Origin: Siphonodentalium dalli
Lineage: Eukaryota; Mollusca; Scaphopoda; Gadilida; Siphonodentaliidae
Reading direction: 5' to 3'
DNA length: 64,000 bases
Assembly: GCA_032622095.1 (NCBI GenBank)
Contig: CP136063.1
Span: 269,817,426-269,881,425 of the forward strand
Of the stretch, positions 23,379 to 37,445 are shown piece by piece (positions within the stretch are counted from its first letter, which is position 1; each line of letters starts with the position of its first letter). Made by a program: the position numbers and the translations under genes. The notes under the pieces were generated by a model. It saw only the letters and a program-made list of their open reading frames with translations, did not search any database and had not been told where the DNA came from.

Positions 23379-24839
23379 AAGATGGCTACTGGTGGCCATG
23401 TTTTTTGGCCTAACGACCCCAAAATAACTCGTTGCCATCTACATGTCACTATTAACATCTATGACAAATTTCATGATAATCAGACGAACAGTACGACCTG
23501 TAGACCGCGCCAATCTATTTAATTTTGAAATCAAAGATGGCTGCCAGCGGCCATGTTTTTTGGCCAAATTACCCCAAAATGACTCATTCCCATCTACATG
23601 TCAATGTCAACATTCATGACAAATTTCATAATAATCTGACCAAAGTTAGGACCGGTAGCCTGTCCCAAAGGATTTAGTCATGCAAAGAGTAAAATCCAAG
23701 ATGGCTGCTGGCGGCCACGTCTTTTGACCGAATGACCCCAAAAGGACTCGTTCCCATTTACATGTCAATTTTAACAGCCATGACAAATTTCACGAAGATC
23801 CGACCAAAGCTACGACCTGTAGCCCGCGCCAAAGGATTTAGTCATGCAAAGATTAAAATCCAAGATGCTCATGAGTCATGACGGCCATGTTTTTTGGCCA
23901 AACTACCCCAAAGTGACTCGTTCCCATCTGCCTGTCATTATTAACATCCATGACAAATTTCATGATAATCAGACGAACAGTACGACCTGTAGACCGCGCC
24001 AATCTATTTAATTTTGAAATCAAAGATGGCTGCCAGCGGCCATGTTTTTTAGCCAAATGACCCCACAATGACTCATTCCCCATCTAAATGTTAATGTCAA
24101 CATTCATGACAAGTTTCATAATAATCTGACCAAAGTTAGGACCTGTAGCCTGTGCCAAAGGATTTAGTCATGCAAAGAGTAAAATCCAAGATGGCTGCTG
24201 GCGGCCATTTCTTTTGACCGAATGACCCCAAAAGGACTCGTTCCCATTTACATGTCAATGTCAACAGCCATGACAAATTTCACGAAGATCCGACCAAAGC
24301 TACGACCTGTAGCCCGCGCCAAAGGATTTAGTCATGCAAAGATTAAAATCCAAGATGCTCATGAGTCATGACGGCCATGTTTTTTGGCCAAACTACCCCA
24401 AAGTGACTCGTTCCCATCTACATGTCAATATTAACATCTATGACAAATTTCATGATAATCAGACGAACAGTACGACCTGTAGACTGCGCCAATCTATTTA
24501 ATTTTGAAATCAAAGATGGCTGCCAGCAGCTAAGCTTTTTGCCAAATTACCCCAAAATGACTCATTCCCATCTACATGTCAATGTCAACATTCATGACAA
24601 ATTTCATAATAATCTGACCAAAGTTAGGACCTGTAGCCTGTGCCAAAGGATTTAGTCATGCAAAGAGTAAAATCCAAGATGGCTGCTGGCGGCCATGTCT
24701 TTTGACCGAATGACCCCAAAAGGACTCGTTCCCATTTACATGTCAAGGTCAACAGCCATGACAAATTTCATGAAGATCCGACCAAAGCTACGACCTGTAG
24801 CCCGCGCCGAAGGATTTAGTCATGCAAAGAGTAAAATCC
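23379..24839 (+). repeat. 9-monomer HOR, copy m1 (1,461 bp)
   Basis: The order is C1b-A-B, C3-A-B, C3(M form)-Am-B. Monomer starts are 23379, 23534, 23698, 23862, 24023, 24188, 24352, 24513 and 24676, with lengths 155, 164, 164, 161, 165, 164, 161, 163 and 164. This is the reference unit of the M block. Private details are 'gcggccacgtc' in the first B, 'ccatttctttt' in the second B and 'aagctttttgcc' in Am. Confidence 0.92.
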
Positions 24840-26300
24840 AAGATGGCTACTGGTGGCCATGTTTTTTGGCCTAACGACCCCAAAATAACTCTTTGCCATC
24901 TACATGTCACTATTAACATCTATGACAAATTTCATGATAATCAGACGAACAGTACGACCTGTAGACCGCGCCAATCTATTTAATTTTGAAATCAAAGATG
25001 GCTGCCAGCGGCCATGTTTTTTGGCCAAATTACCCCAAAATGACTCATTCCCATCTACATGTCAATGTCAACATTCATGACAAATTTCATAATAATCTGA
25101 CCAAAGTTAGGACCTGTAGCCTGTCCCAAAGGATTTAGTCATGCAAAGAGTAAAATCCAAGATGGCTGCTGGCGGCCATGTCTTTTGACCGAATGACCCC
25201 AAAAGGACTCGTTCCCATTTACATGTCAATTTTAACAGCCATGACAAATTTCACGAAGATCCGACCAAAGCTACGACCTGTAGCCCACGCCAAAGGATTT
25301 AGTCATGCAAAGATTAAAATCCAAGATGCTCATGAGTCATGACGGCCATGTTTTTGGGCCAAACTACCCCAAAGTGACTCGTTCCCATCTGCCTGTCATT
25401 ATTAACATCCATGACAAATTTCATGATAATCAGACGAACAGTACGACCTGTATACCGCGCCAATCTATTTAATTTTGAAATCAAAGATGGCTGCCAGCGG
25501 CCATGTTTTTTAGCCAAATGACCCCACAATGACTCATTCCCCATCTAAATGTTAATGTCAACATTCATGACAAGTTTCATGATAATCTGACCAAAGTTAG
25601 GACCTGTAGCCTGTGCCAAAGGATTTAGTCATGCAAAGAGTAAAATCCAAGATGGCTGCTGGCGGCCATGTCTTTTGACCGAATGACCCCAAAAGGACTC
25701 GTTCCCATTTACATGTCAATGTCAACAGCCATGACAAATTTCACGAAGATCCGACCAAAGCTACGACCTGTAGCCCGCGCCAAAGGATTTAGTCATGCAA
25801 AGATTAAAATCCAAGATGCTCATGAGTCATGACGGCCATGTTTTTTGGCCAAACTACCCCAAAGTGACTCGTTCCCATCTACATGTCAATATTAACATCT
25901 ATGACAAATTTCATGATAATCAGACGAACAGTACGACCTGTAGACTGCGCCAATCTATTTAATTTTGAAATCAAAGATGGCTGCCAGCAGCTAAGCTTTC
26001 GGCCAAATTACCCCAAAATGACTCATTCCCATCTACATGTCAATGTCAACATTCATGACAAATTTCATAATAATCTGACCAAAGTTAGGACCTGTAGCCT
26101 GTGCCAAAGGATTTAGTCATGCAAAGAGTAAAATCCAAGATGGCTGCTGGCGGCCATGTCTTTTGACCGAATGACCCCAAAAGGACTCGTTCCCATTTAC
26201 ATGTCAAGGTCAACAGCCATGACAAATTTCATGAAGATCCGACAAAAGCTACGACCTGTAGCCTGCGCCGAAGGATTTAGTCATGCAAAGAGTAAAATCC
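24840..26300 (+). repeat. 9-monomer HOR, copy m2 (1,461 bp)
   Basis: The monomer order is the same as m1. Private changes by eye are gtataccgcgcc near 25452, tttttgggcc near 25353, 'agcccacgcc' near 25284 and 'aagctttcggcc' in Am near 25996. The last B reads 'gcctgcgccgaagg' and 'ccgacaaaag'. Confidence 0.92.
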
Positions 26301-27760
26301 AAGATGGCTACTGGTGGCCATGTTTTTTGGCCTAACGACCCCAAAATAACTCGTTGCCATCTACATGTCACTATTAACATCTATGACAAATTTCATGATA
26401 ATCAGACGAACAATACGACCTGTAGACCGCGCCAATCTATTTAATTTTGAAATCAAAGATGGCTGCCAGCGGCCATGTTTTTTGGCCAAATTACCCCAAA
26501 ACGACTCATTCCTTCTACATGTCAATGTCAACATTCATGACAAATTTCATAATAATCTGACCAAAGTTAGGACCTGTAGCCTGTGCCAAAGGATTTAGTC
26601 ATGCAAAGAGTAAAATCCAAGATGGCTGCTGGCGGCCATTTCTTTTGACCGAATGACCCCAAAAGGACTCGTTCCCATTTACATGTCAATGTCAACAGCC
26701 ATGACAAATTTCACGAAGATCCGACCAAAGCTACGACCTGTAGCCCGCGCCAAAGGATTTAGTCATGCAAAGATTAAAATCCAAGATGCTCATGAGTCAT
26801 GACGGCCATGTTTTTTGGCCAAACTACCCCAAAGTGACTCGTTCCCATCTGCCTGTCATTATTAACATCCATGACAAATTTCATGATAATCAGACGAACA
26901 GTACGACCTGTAGACCGCGCCAATCTATTTAATTTTGAAATCAAAGATGGCTGCCAGCGGCCATGTTTTTTAGCCAAATGACCCCACAATGACTCATTCC
27001 CCATCTAAATGTTAATGTCAACATTCATGACAAGTTTCATAATAATCTGAACAAAGTTAGGACCTGTAGCCTGTGCCAAAGGATTTAGTCATGCAAAGAG
27101 TAAAATCCAAGATGGCTGCTGGCGGCCATTTCTTTTGACCGAATGACCCCAAAAGGACTCGTTCCCATTTACATGTCAATGTCAACAGCCATGACAAATT
27201 TCACGAAGATCCGACCAAAGCTACGACCTGTAGCCCGCGCCAAAGGATTTAGTCATGCAAAGATTAAAATCCAAGATGCTCATGAGTCATGACGGCCATG
27301 ATTTTTGGCCAAACTACCCCAAAGTGACTCGTTCCCATCTACATGTCAATATTAACATCTATGACAAATTTCATGATAATCAGACGAACAGTACGACCTG
27401 TAGACTGCGCCAATCTATTTAATTTTGAAATCAAAGATGGCTGCCAGCAGCTAAGCTTTTGGCCAAATTACCCCAAAATGACTCATTCCCATCTACATGT
27501 CAATGTCAACATTCATGACAAATTTCATAATAATCTGACCAAAGTTAGGACCTGTAGCCTGTGCCAAAGGATTTAGTCATGCACAGAGTAAAATCCAAGA
27601 TGGCTGCTGGCGGCCATGTCTTTTGACCGAATGACCCCAAAAGGACTCGTTCCCATTTACATGTCAAGGTCAACAGCCATGACAAATTTCATGAAGATCC
27701 GACCAAAGCTACGACCTGTAGCCCGCGCCGAAGGATTTAGTCATGCAAAGAGTAAAATCC
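26301..27760 (+). repeat. 9-monomer HOR, copy m3 (1,460 bp)
   Basis: It is one base shorter than m1 because its first A reads 'acgactcattccttctac' (about 26500-26518), which also spoils the bZIP palindrome. Its C1b reads 'gaacaatacgacc'. Both variants are copied in m4 by the 1,779-bp duplication. Confidence 0.92.
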
Positions 27761-29539
27761 AAGATGGCTACTGGTGGCCATGTTTTTTGGCCTAACGACC
27801 CCAAAATAACTCGTTGCCATCTACATGTCACTATTAACATCTATGACAAATTTCATGATAATCAGACGAACAGTACGACCTGTAGACCGCGCCAATCTAT
27901 TTAATTTTGAAATCAAAGATGGCTGCCAGCGGCCATGTTTTTTGGCCAAATTACCCCAAAATGACTCATTCCCATCTACATGTCAATGTCAACATTCATG
28001 ACAAATTTCATAATAATCTGACCAAAGTTAGGACCTGTAGCCTGTCCCAAAGGATTTAGTCATGCAAAGAGTAAAATCCAAGATGGCTGCTGGCGGCCAT
28101 GTCTTTTGACCGAATGACCCCAAAATAACTCGTTGCCATCTACATGTCACTATTAACATCTATGACAAATTTCATGATAATCAGACGAACAATACGACCT
28201 GTAGACCGCGCCAATCTATTTAATTTTGAAATCAAAGATGGCTGCCAGCGGCCATGTTTTTTGGCCAAATTACCCCAAAACGACTCATTCCTTCTACATG
28301 TCAATGTCAACATTCATGACAAATTTCATAATAATCTGACCAAAGTTAGGACCTGTAGCCTGTGCCAAAGGATTTAGTCATGCAAAGAGTAAAATCCAAG
28401 ATGGCTGCTGGCGGCCATTTCTTTTGACCGAATGACCCCAAAAGGACTCGTTCCCATTTACATGTCAATGTCAACAGCCATGACAAATTTCACGAAGATC
28501 CGACCAAAGCTACGACCTGTAGCCCGCGCCAAAGGATTTAGTCATGCAAAGATTAAAATCCAAGATGCTCATGAGTCATGACGGCCATGTTTTTTGGCCA
28601 AACTACCCCAAAGTGACTCGTTCCCATCTGCCTGTCATTATTAACATCCATGACAAATTTCATGATAATCAGACGAACAGTACGACCTGTAGACCGTGCC
28701 AATCTATTTAATTTTGAAATCAAAGATGGCTGCCAGCGGCCATGTTTTTTAGCCAAATGACCCCACAATGACTCATTCCCCATCTAAATGTTAATGTCAA
28801 CATTCATGACAAGTTTCATAATAATCTGAACAAAGTTAGGACCTGTAGCCTGTGCCAAAGGATTTAGTCATGCAAAGAGTAAAATCCAAGATGGCTGCTG
28901 GCGGCCATTTCTTTTGACCGAATGACCCCAAAAGGACTCGTTCCCATTTACATGTCAATGTCAACAGCCATGACAAATTTCACGAAGATCCGACCAAAGC
29001 TACGACCTGTAGCCCGCGCCAAAGGATTTAGTCATGCAAAGATTAAAATCCAAGATGCTCATGAGTCATGACGGCCATGATTTTTGGCCAAACTACCCCA
29101 AAGTGACTCGTTCCCATCTACATGTCAATATTAACATCTATGACAAATTTCATGATAATCAGACGAACAGTACGACCTGTAGACTGCGCCAATCTATTTA
29201 ATTTTGAAATCAAAGATGGCTGCCAGCAGCTAAGCTTTTGGCCAAATTACCCCAAAATGACTCATTCCCATCTACATGTCAATGTCAACATTCATGACAA
29301 ATTTCATAATAATCTGACCAAAGTTAGGACCTGTAGCCTGTGCCAAAGGATTTAGTCATGCAAAGAGTAAAATCCAAGATGGCTGCTGGCGGCCATGTCT
29401 TTTGACCGAATGACCCCAAAAGGACTCGTTCCCATTTACATGTCAAGGTCAACAGCCATGACAAATTTCATGAAGATCCGACAAAAGCTACGACCTGTAG
29501 CCCGCGCCGAAGGATTTAGTCATGCAAAGAGTAAAATCC
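27761..29539 (+). repeat. 11-monomer HOR, copy m4 (1,779 bp)
   Basis: It begins C1b-A as in m1, then has a chimeric B/C monomer (28080-28234) and an extra A (28235), and continues B, C3, A, B, C3, Am, B. The excess of about 318 bp over the 9-monomer unit equals one chimera plus one A. It is the footprint of the tandem duplication annotated at 26337-29894. Confidence 0.92.
28080..28234 (+). repeat. Chimeric B/C1b monomer
   Basis: The first 36 bp are B (aagatggctgctggcggcc, gtcttttgaccgaat) and the rest is C1b (aataactcgttgcc, cactattaacatc, gaccgcgccaatc). Its length, 155 bp, is that of C1b. The switch lies in 'gaccccaaaa', which B and C1b share. This is the novel joint of the 1,779-bp duplication. 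Confidence 0.92.
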
Positions 29540-30999
29540 AAGATGGCTACTGGTGGCCATGTTTTTTGGCCTAACGACCCCAAAATAACTCGTTGCCATC
29601 TACATGTCACTATTAACATCTATGACAAATTTCATGATAATCAGACGAACAGTACGACCTGTAGACCGCGCCAATCTATTTAATTTTGAAATCAAAGATG
29701 GCTGCCAGCGGCCATGTTTTTTGGCCAAATTACCCCAAAATGACTCATTCCCATCTACATGTCAATGTCAACATTCATGACAAATTTCATAATAATCTGA
29801 CCAAAGTTAGGACCTGTAGCCTGTCCCAAAGGATTTAGTCATGCAAAGAGTAAAATCCAAGATGGCTGCTGGCGGCCATGTCTTTTGACCGAATGACCCC
29901 AAAAGGACTCGTTCCCATTTACATGTCAATTTTAACAGCCATGACAAATTTCACGAAGATCCGACCAAAGCTACGACCTGTAGCCCGCGCCAAAGGATTT
30001 AGGCATGCAAAGATTAAAATCCAAGATGCTCATGAGTCATGACGGCCATGTTTTTTGGCCAAACTACCCCAAAGTGACTCGTTCCCATCTGCCTGTCATT
30101 ATTAACATCCATGACAAATTTCATGATAATCAGACGAACAGTACGACCTGTAGACCGCGCCAATCTATTTAATTTTGAAATCAAAGATGGCTGCCAGCGG
30201 CCATGTTTTTTAGCCAAATGACCCCACAATGACTCATTCCCCATCTAAATGTTAATGTCAACATTCATGACAAGTTTCATAATAATCTGACCAAAGTTAG
30301 GACCTGTAGCCTGTGCCAAAGGATTTAGTCATGCAAAGAGTAAAATCCAAGATGGCTGCTGGCGGCCATGTCTTTTGACCGAATGACCCCAAAAGGACTC
30401 GTTCCCATTTACATGTCAATGTCAACAGCCATGACAAATTTCACGAAGATCCGACCAAAGCTACGACCTGTAGCCCGCGCCAAAGGATTTAGTCATGCAA
30501 AGATTAAAATCCAAGATGCTCATGAGTCATGACGGCCATGTTTTTTGGCCAAACTACCCCAAAGTGACTCGTTCCCATCTACATGTCAATATTAACATCT
30601 ATGACAAATTTCATGATAATCAGACGAACAGTACGACCTGTAGACTGCGCCAATCTATTTAATTTTGAAATCAAAGATGGCTGCCAGCAGCTAAGCTTTC
30701 GGCCAAATTACCCCAAAATGACTCATTCCTTCTACATGTCAATGTCAACATTCATGACAAATTTCATAATAATCTGACCAAAGTTAGGACCTGTAGCCTG
30801 TGCCAAAGGATTTAGTCATGCAAAGAGTAAAATCCAAGATGGCTGCTGGCGGCCATGTCTTTTAACCGAATGACCCCAAAAGGACTCGTTCCCATTTACA
30901 TGTCAAGGTCAACAGCCATGACAAATTTCATGAAGATCCGACCAAAGCTACGACCTGTAGCCCGCGCCGAAGGATTTAATCATGCAAAGAGTAAAATCC
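29540..30999 (+). repeat. 9-monomer HOR, copy m5 (1,460 bp)
   Basis: The order is normal C1b-A-B, C3-A-B, C3-Am-B. The Am near 30728 carries 'cattccttctac' (one base short), a variant otherwise found in A monomers following C1b. The Am also has 'aagctttcggcc', as in m2. A private 'ttaggcatgc' lies near 30000. Confidence 0.9.
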
Positions 31000-31968
31000 A
31001 AGATGGCTACTGGTGGCCATGTTTTTTGGCCTAACGACCCCAAAATAACTCGTTGCCATCTACATGTCACTATTAACATCTATGACAAATTTCATGATAA
31101 TCAGACGAACAGTACGACCTGTAGACCGCGCCAATCTATTTAATTTTGAAATCAAAGATGGCTGCCAGCGGCCATGTTTTTTGGCCAAATTACCCCAAAA
31201 CGACTCATTCCTTCTACATGTCAATGTCAACATTCATGACAAATTTCATAATAATCTGACCAAAGTTAGGACCTGTAGCCTGTGCCAAAGGATTTAGTCA
31301 TGCAAAGAGTAAAATCCAAGATGGCTGCTGCCGGCCATGTCTTTTGACCGAATGACCCCAAAAGGACTCGTTCCCATTTACATGTCAATGTCAACAGACA
31401 TGACAAATTTCACGAAGATCCGACCAAAGCTACGACCTGTAGCCCGCGCCAAAGGATTTAGTCATGCAAAGATTAAAATCCAAGATGCTCATGAGTCATG
31501 ACGGCCATGTTTTTTGGCCAAACTACCCCAAAGTGACTCGTTCCCATCTACATGTCAATATTAACATCTATGACAAATTTCATGATAATCAGACGAACAG
31601 TACGACCTGTAGACTGCGCCAATCTATTTAATTTTGAAATCAAAGATGGCTGCCAGCAGGTAAGCTTTTGGCCAAATTACCCCAAAATGACTCATTCCTT
31701 CTACATGTCAATGTCAACATTCATGACAAATTTCATAATAATCTGACCAAAGTTAGGACCTGTAGCCTGTGCCAAAGGATTTAGTCATGCAAAGAGTAAA
31801 ATCCAAGATGGCTGCTGGCGGCCATGTCTTTTGACCGAATGACCCCAAAAGGACTCGTTCCCATTTACATGTCAAGGTCAACAGCCATGACAAATTTCAT
31901 GAAGATCCGACCAAAGCTACGACCTGTAGCCTGCGCCGAAGGATTTAGTCATGCAAAGAGTAAAATCC
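31000..31968 (+). repeat. 6-monomer deleted HOR, copy m6 (969 bp)
   Basis: It contains C1b-A-B followed by C3(M form)-Am-B and lacks the middle C3-A-B trimer of m1. Both the A (about 31208) and the Am (about 31697) carry 'cattccttctac'. The Am reads 'cagcaggtaagc', and a B reads 'gctgccggcc' near 31328. Confidence 0.88.
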
Positions 31969-32769
31969 AAGATGGCTACTGGTGGCCATGTTTTTTGGCC
32001 TAACGACCCCAAAATAACTCGTTGCCATCTACATGTCACTATTAACATCTATGACAAATTTCATGATAATCAGACGAACAGTACGACCTGTAGACCGCGC
32101 CAATCTATTTAATTTTGAAATCAAAGATGGCTGCCAGCGGCCATGTTCTTTGGCCAAATTACCCCAAAATGACTCATTCCCATCTACATGTCAATGTCAA
32201 CATTCATGACAAATTTCATAATAATCTGACCAAAGTTAGGACCTGTAGCCTGTGCCAAAGGATTTAGTCATGCAAAGAGTAAAATACAAGATGGCTGCTG
32301 GCGGCCATGTCTTTTGACCGAATGACCCCAAAATGACTCGTTCCCATTTACATGTCAAGGTCAACAGCCACGACAAATTTCATGAAGATCCGACCAAAGC
32401 TACGACCTGTAGCCCGCGCCAAAGGATTTAGTCATGCAAAGAGTAAAATCCAAGATGGCTACTTGTGGCCATGTTTTTTGGCCTAACGATCCCAAAATTT
32501 CTCGTTCCCATCTACATGTCAATATTAACATCTATGACAAATTTCATGATAATCAGACGAACAATACGACCTGTAGACTGCGCCAATCTATTTAATTTTG
32601 AAGTCAAAGATGGCTGCCAGCAGCTAAGCTTTTGGCCAAATTACCCCAAAATGACTCATTCCCATCTACATGTCAATGTCAACATTCATGACAAATTTCA
32701 TAATAATCTGACCAAAGTTAGGACCTGTAGCCTGTGCCAAAGGATTTAGTCATGCAAAGAGTAAAATCC

Positions 32770-32924
32770 AAGATGGCTGCTGGCGGCCATGTCTTTTGAC
32801 CGAATGACCCCAAAATAACTCGTTGCCATCTAGATGTCACTATTAACATCTATGACAAATTTCATGATAATCAGACGAACAGTACGACCTGTAGACCGCG
32901 CCAATCTATTTAATTTTGAAATCA
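32770..32924 (+). repeat. Second chimeric B/C1b monomer
   Basis: It has the same architecture as 28080-28234: B head to 'gaccgaat', then C1b tail from the shared 'gaccccaaaa'. It carries a private 'ctagatgtcac'. It follows an Am and precedes an A with 'aattatccc', a variant also in the A monomers at 33408 and 33897. Offset 483 bp to the C1b at 33253, it fits a one-trimer unequal exchange, though the following B monomers differ. Confidence 0.88.
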
Positions 32925-35900
32925 AAGATGGCTGCCAGCGGCCATGTTTTTTGGCCAAATTATCCCAAAATGACTCATTCCCATCTACATGTCAATGTCA
33001 ACATTCATGACAAATTTCATAATAATCTGACCAAAGTTAGGACCTGTAGCCTGTCCCAAAGGATTTAGTCATGCAAAGAGTAAAATCCAAGATGGCTGCT
33101 GGCGGCCATGTCTTTTGACCGAATGACCCCAAAAGGACTTGTTCCCATTTACATGTCAAGGTCAACAGCCATGACAAATTTCATGAAGATCCGACCAAAG
33201 CTACGACCTGTAGCCCGCGCCGAAGGATTTAGTCACGCAAAGAGTAAAATCCAAGATGGCTACTGGTGGCCATGTTTTTTGGCCTAACGACCCCAAAATA
33301 ACTCGTTGCCATCTACATGTCACTATTAACATCTATGACAAATTTCATGATAATCAGACGAACAGTACGACCTGTAGACCGCGCCAATCTATTTAATTTT
33401 GAAATCAAAGATGGCTGCCAGCGGCCATGTTTTTTGGCCAAATTATCCCAAAATGACTCATTCCCATCTACATGTCAATGTCAACATTCATGACAAATTT
33501 CATAATAATCTGACCAAAGTTAGGACCTGTAGCCTGTCCCAAAGGATTTAGTCATGCAAAGAGTAAAATCCAAGATGGCTGCTGGCGGCCATGTCTTTTG
33601 ACCGAATGACCCCAAAAGGATTCGTTCCCATTTACATGTCAATTTCAACAGCCATGACAAATTTCACGAAGATCCGACCAAAGCTACGACCTGTAGCCCG
33701 CGCCAAAGGATTTAGTCATGCAAAGATCAAAATCCAAGATGCTCATGAGTCATGACGGCCATGTTTTTTGGCCAAACTACCCCAAAGTGACTCGTTCCCA
33801 TCTGCCTGTCATTATTAACATCCATGACAAATTTCATGATAATCAGTCGAACAGTACGACCTGTAGACCGCGCCAATCTATTTAATTTTGAAATCAAAGA
33901 TGGCTGCCAGCGGCCATGTTTTTTGGCCAAATTATCCCAAAATGACTCATTCCCATCTACATGTCAATGTCAACATTCATGACAAATTTCATAATAATCT
34001 GACCAAAGTTAGGACCTGTAGCCTGTGCCAAAGGATTTAGTCATGCAAAGAGTAAAATCCAAGTTGGCTGCTGGCGGCCATGTCTTTTGACCGAATGACC
34101 CCAAAAGGACTCGTTCCCATTTACATGTCAAGGTCAACAGCCATGACAAATTTTATGAAGATCCGACCAAAGCTACGACCTCTAGCCCGCGCCAAATGAT
34201 TTAGTCATGCAAAGATTAAAATCCAAGATGCTCATGACGGCCATGTTTTTTGGCCAAACTACCCCAAAATGACTCGTTCCCATCTGCCTGTCATTATTAA
34301 CATACAAGACAAATTTCATGATAATCAGACGAACAGTACGACCTGTAGACCGCGCCAATCTATTTAATTTTGAAAGCAAAGATGGCTGCCAGCGGCCACG
34401 TTTTTTTGGCCAAATGACCCCAAAATGACTCATTCCCATCTACATGTCAATGTCAACATTCGTGACAAATTTCATAATTATATGACAAAAGTAAGGATCT
34501 GTAGCCTGTGCCAAAGGATTTAGTCATGCAAAGAGTAAAATCCAAGATGGCTGCTGGCGGCCATGTCTTTTGACCGAATGACCCCAAAAGGACTCGTTCC
34601 CATTTACATGTCAAGGTCAACAGCCATGACAAATTTCATGAAGATCCGACCAAAGCTACAACCTGTAGCCCGCGCCGAAGGATTTAGTCATGCAAAGAGT
34701 AAAATCCAAGATGGCTACTGGTGGCCATGTTTTTTGGTCTAACGACCCCAAAATAACTCGTTGCCATCTACATGTCAATATTAACATCTATGACAAATTT
34801 CATGATAATCAGACGAACAGTACGACCTGTAGACCGCGCCAATCTATTTAATTTTGAAATCAAAGATGGCTGCCAGCGGCCATGTATTTTGGCGAAATTA
34901 CCCCAAAATGACTCATTCCCATCTACATGTCAATGTCAACATTCATGACAAATTTCATAATAATCTGACCAAAGTTAGGACCTGTAGCCTGTGCCAAATG
35001 ATTTAGTCATGCAAAGAGTAAAATACAAGATGGCTGCTGGCGGCCATGTCTTTTGACCGAATGACCCCAAAATGACTCGTTCCCATTTACATGTCAAGGT
35101 CAACAGTCACGACAAATTTCATGAAGATCCGACCAAAGCTACGACCTGTAGCCCGCGCCAAAGGATTTAGTCATGCAAAGAGTAAAATCCAAGATGGCTA
35201 CTGGTGGCCATGTATTTTGGCCTAACGATCCCAAAATAACTCGTTGCCATCTACATGTCAATATTAACATCTATGACAAATTTCATGATAATCAGACGAA
35301 CAGTACGACCTGTAGACTGCGCCAATCTATTTAATTTTGAAATCAAAGATGGCTGCCAGCAGCTAAGATTTTGGCCAAATTACCCCAAAATGACTCATTC
35401 CCATCTACATATCAATGTCAACATTCATGACAAATTTCATAATAATCTGACCAAAGTTAGGACCTGTAGCCTGTGCCAAAGGATTTAGTCATGCAAAGAG
35501 TAAAATCCAAGATGGTTGCTGGCAGCCATGTCTTTTGACCGAATGACCCCAAAAGGACTCGTTCCCATTTACATGTCAACGTCAACAGCCATGACAAATT
35601 TCATGAAGATCCGACCAAAGCTACGACCTGCAGCCCGCGCCGAAGCATTTAGTCATGCAAAGAGTAAAATACAAGATGGCTACTGGTGGCCATGTTTTTT
35701 GGCCTAACGACCCCAAAATAACTCGTTGCCATCTACATGTCACTATTAACATCTATGACAAATTTCATGATAATCAGATGAACAGTACGAACTGTAGACC
35801 GCGCCAATCTATTTAATTTTGAAGTCAAAGATGGCTGCCAGCGGCCATGTTTTTTGGCCAAATTACCCCAAAATGACTCATTCCCATCTACATGTCAATG

Positions 35901-37445
35901 TCAACATTCATGACAAATTTCATAATAATCTGACCAAAGTTAGGACCTGTAGCCTGTGCCAAAGGATTTAGTCATGCAAAGATTAAAATCCAAGATGCTC
36001 ATGAGTCATGACGGCCATGTTTTTTGGCCAAACTACCCCAAAATGACTCGTTCCCATCTGCCTGTCATTACTAACATCCATGACAAATTTCATGATAATC
36101 AGACGAACAGTACGACCTGTAGACCGCGCCAATCTATTTAATTTTGAAATCAAAGATGGCTGCCAGCGGCCATGTTTTTTAGCCAAATGACCCCACAATG
36201 ACTCATTCCCCATCTACATGTCAATCTCAACATTCATGACAAATTTCATAATGATCTGACAAAAGTAAGGACATGTAGCCTGTGCCAAAGGATTTAGTCA
36301 TGCAAAGAGTAAAATCCAAGATGGCTGCTGACGGCCATGTCTTTTGACCGAGTGACCACAAAAGGACTCGTTCCCATTTACATGTCAAGGTCAACAGCCA
36401 CGACAATTTCATGAAGATCTGACCAAAGCTACGACCTGTAGCCCGCGCCAAAGGATTTAGTCATGCAAAGATTAAAATCCAAGATGCTCATGACGGCCAT
36501 GTTTTTTGGCCAAACTACCCCAAAGTGACTCGTTCCCATCTGCCTGTCATTATTAACATCCATGACAAATTTCATGATAATCAGACGAACAGTACGACCT
36601 GTAGACCGCGCCAATCTATTTAATTTTGAAATCAAAGATGGCTGCCAGTGGCCATGTTTTTTAGCCAAATTACCCCACAATGACTCATTCCCCATCTACA
36701 TGTTAATGTCAACATTCATGACAAGTTTCATAATAATCAGACCAAAGTTAGGACCTGTAGCCTGTGCCAAAGGATTTAGTCATGCAAAGAGTAAAATCCA
36801 AGATGGCTGCTGGCGGCCATTTCTTTTGACCGAATGACCCCAAAATGACTCGTTCCCATTTACATGTCAAGGTCAACAGCCACGACAAATTTCATGAAGA
36901 TCCGACCAAAGCTACGACCTGTAGCCCGCGCCAAAGGATTTAGTCATGCAAAGAGTAAAATCCAAGATGGCTACTGGTGGCCATGTTTTTTGGCTTAACG
37001 ATCCCAAAATATCTCGTTCCCATCTACATGTCAATATTAACATCTATGACAAATTTCATGATAATCAGACGAACAGTACGACCTGTAGACTGCGCCAATC
37101 TATTTAATTTTGAAGTCAAAGATGGCTGCCAGCAGCTAAGCTTTTGGCCAAATTACCACAAAATGACTCATTCCCATCTACATGTCAATGTCAACATTCA
37201 TGACAAATTTCATAATAATCTGACCAAAGTTAGGACCTGTAGCCTGTGCCGAAGGATTTAGTCATGCAAAGAGTAAAATCCAAGATGGCTGCTGGCGGCC
37301 ATGTCTTTTGACCGAATGACCACAAAAGGAATCGTTTCCATTTACATGTCAAGGTCAACAGCCATGACAAATTTCATGAAGATCCGACCAAAGCTACGAC
37401 CTGTAGCCCGCGCCAAAGGATTTAGTCATGCAAAGATTAAAATCC

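Larger units (their letters stand above)
26337..29894 (+). repeat. 1,779-bp tandem duplication (two copies)
   Basis: Copies are 26337-28115 and 28116-29894. Both start at 'gaccccaaaataactcg'. At the junction this follows a B head ('gaccgaat') instead of the C1b head ('ggcctaac'), so exchange took place in the shared gaccccaaaa. I noticed only three substitutions between the copies: 26918 c versus 28697 t, 27584 c versus 29363 a, and 27704 c versus 29483 a. This was a check by eye, not a full alignment. Confidence 0.9.
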
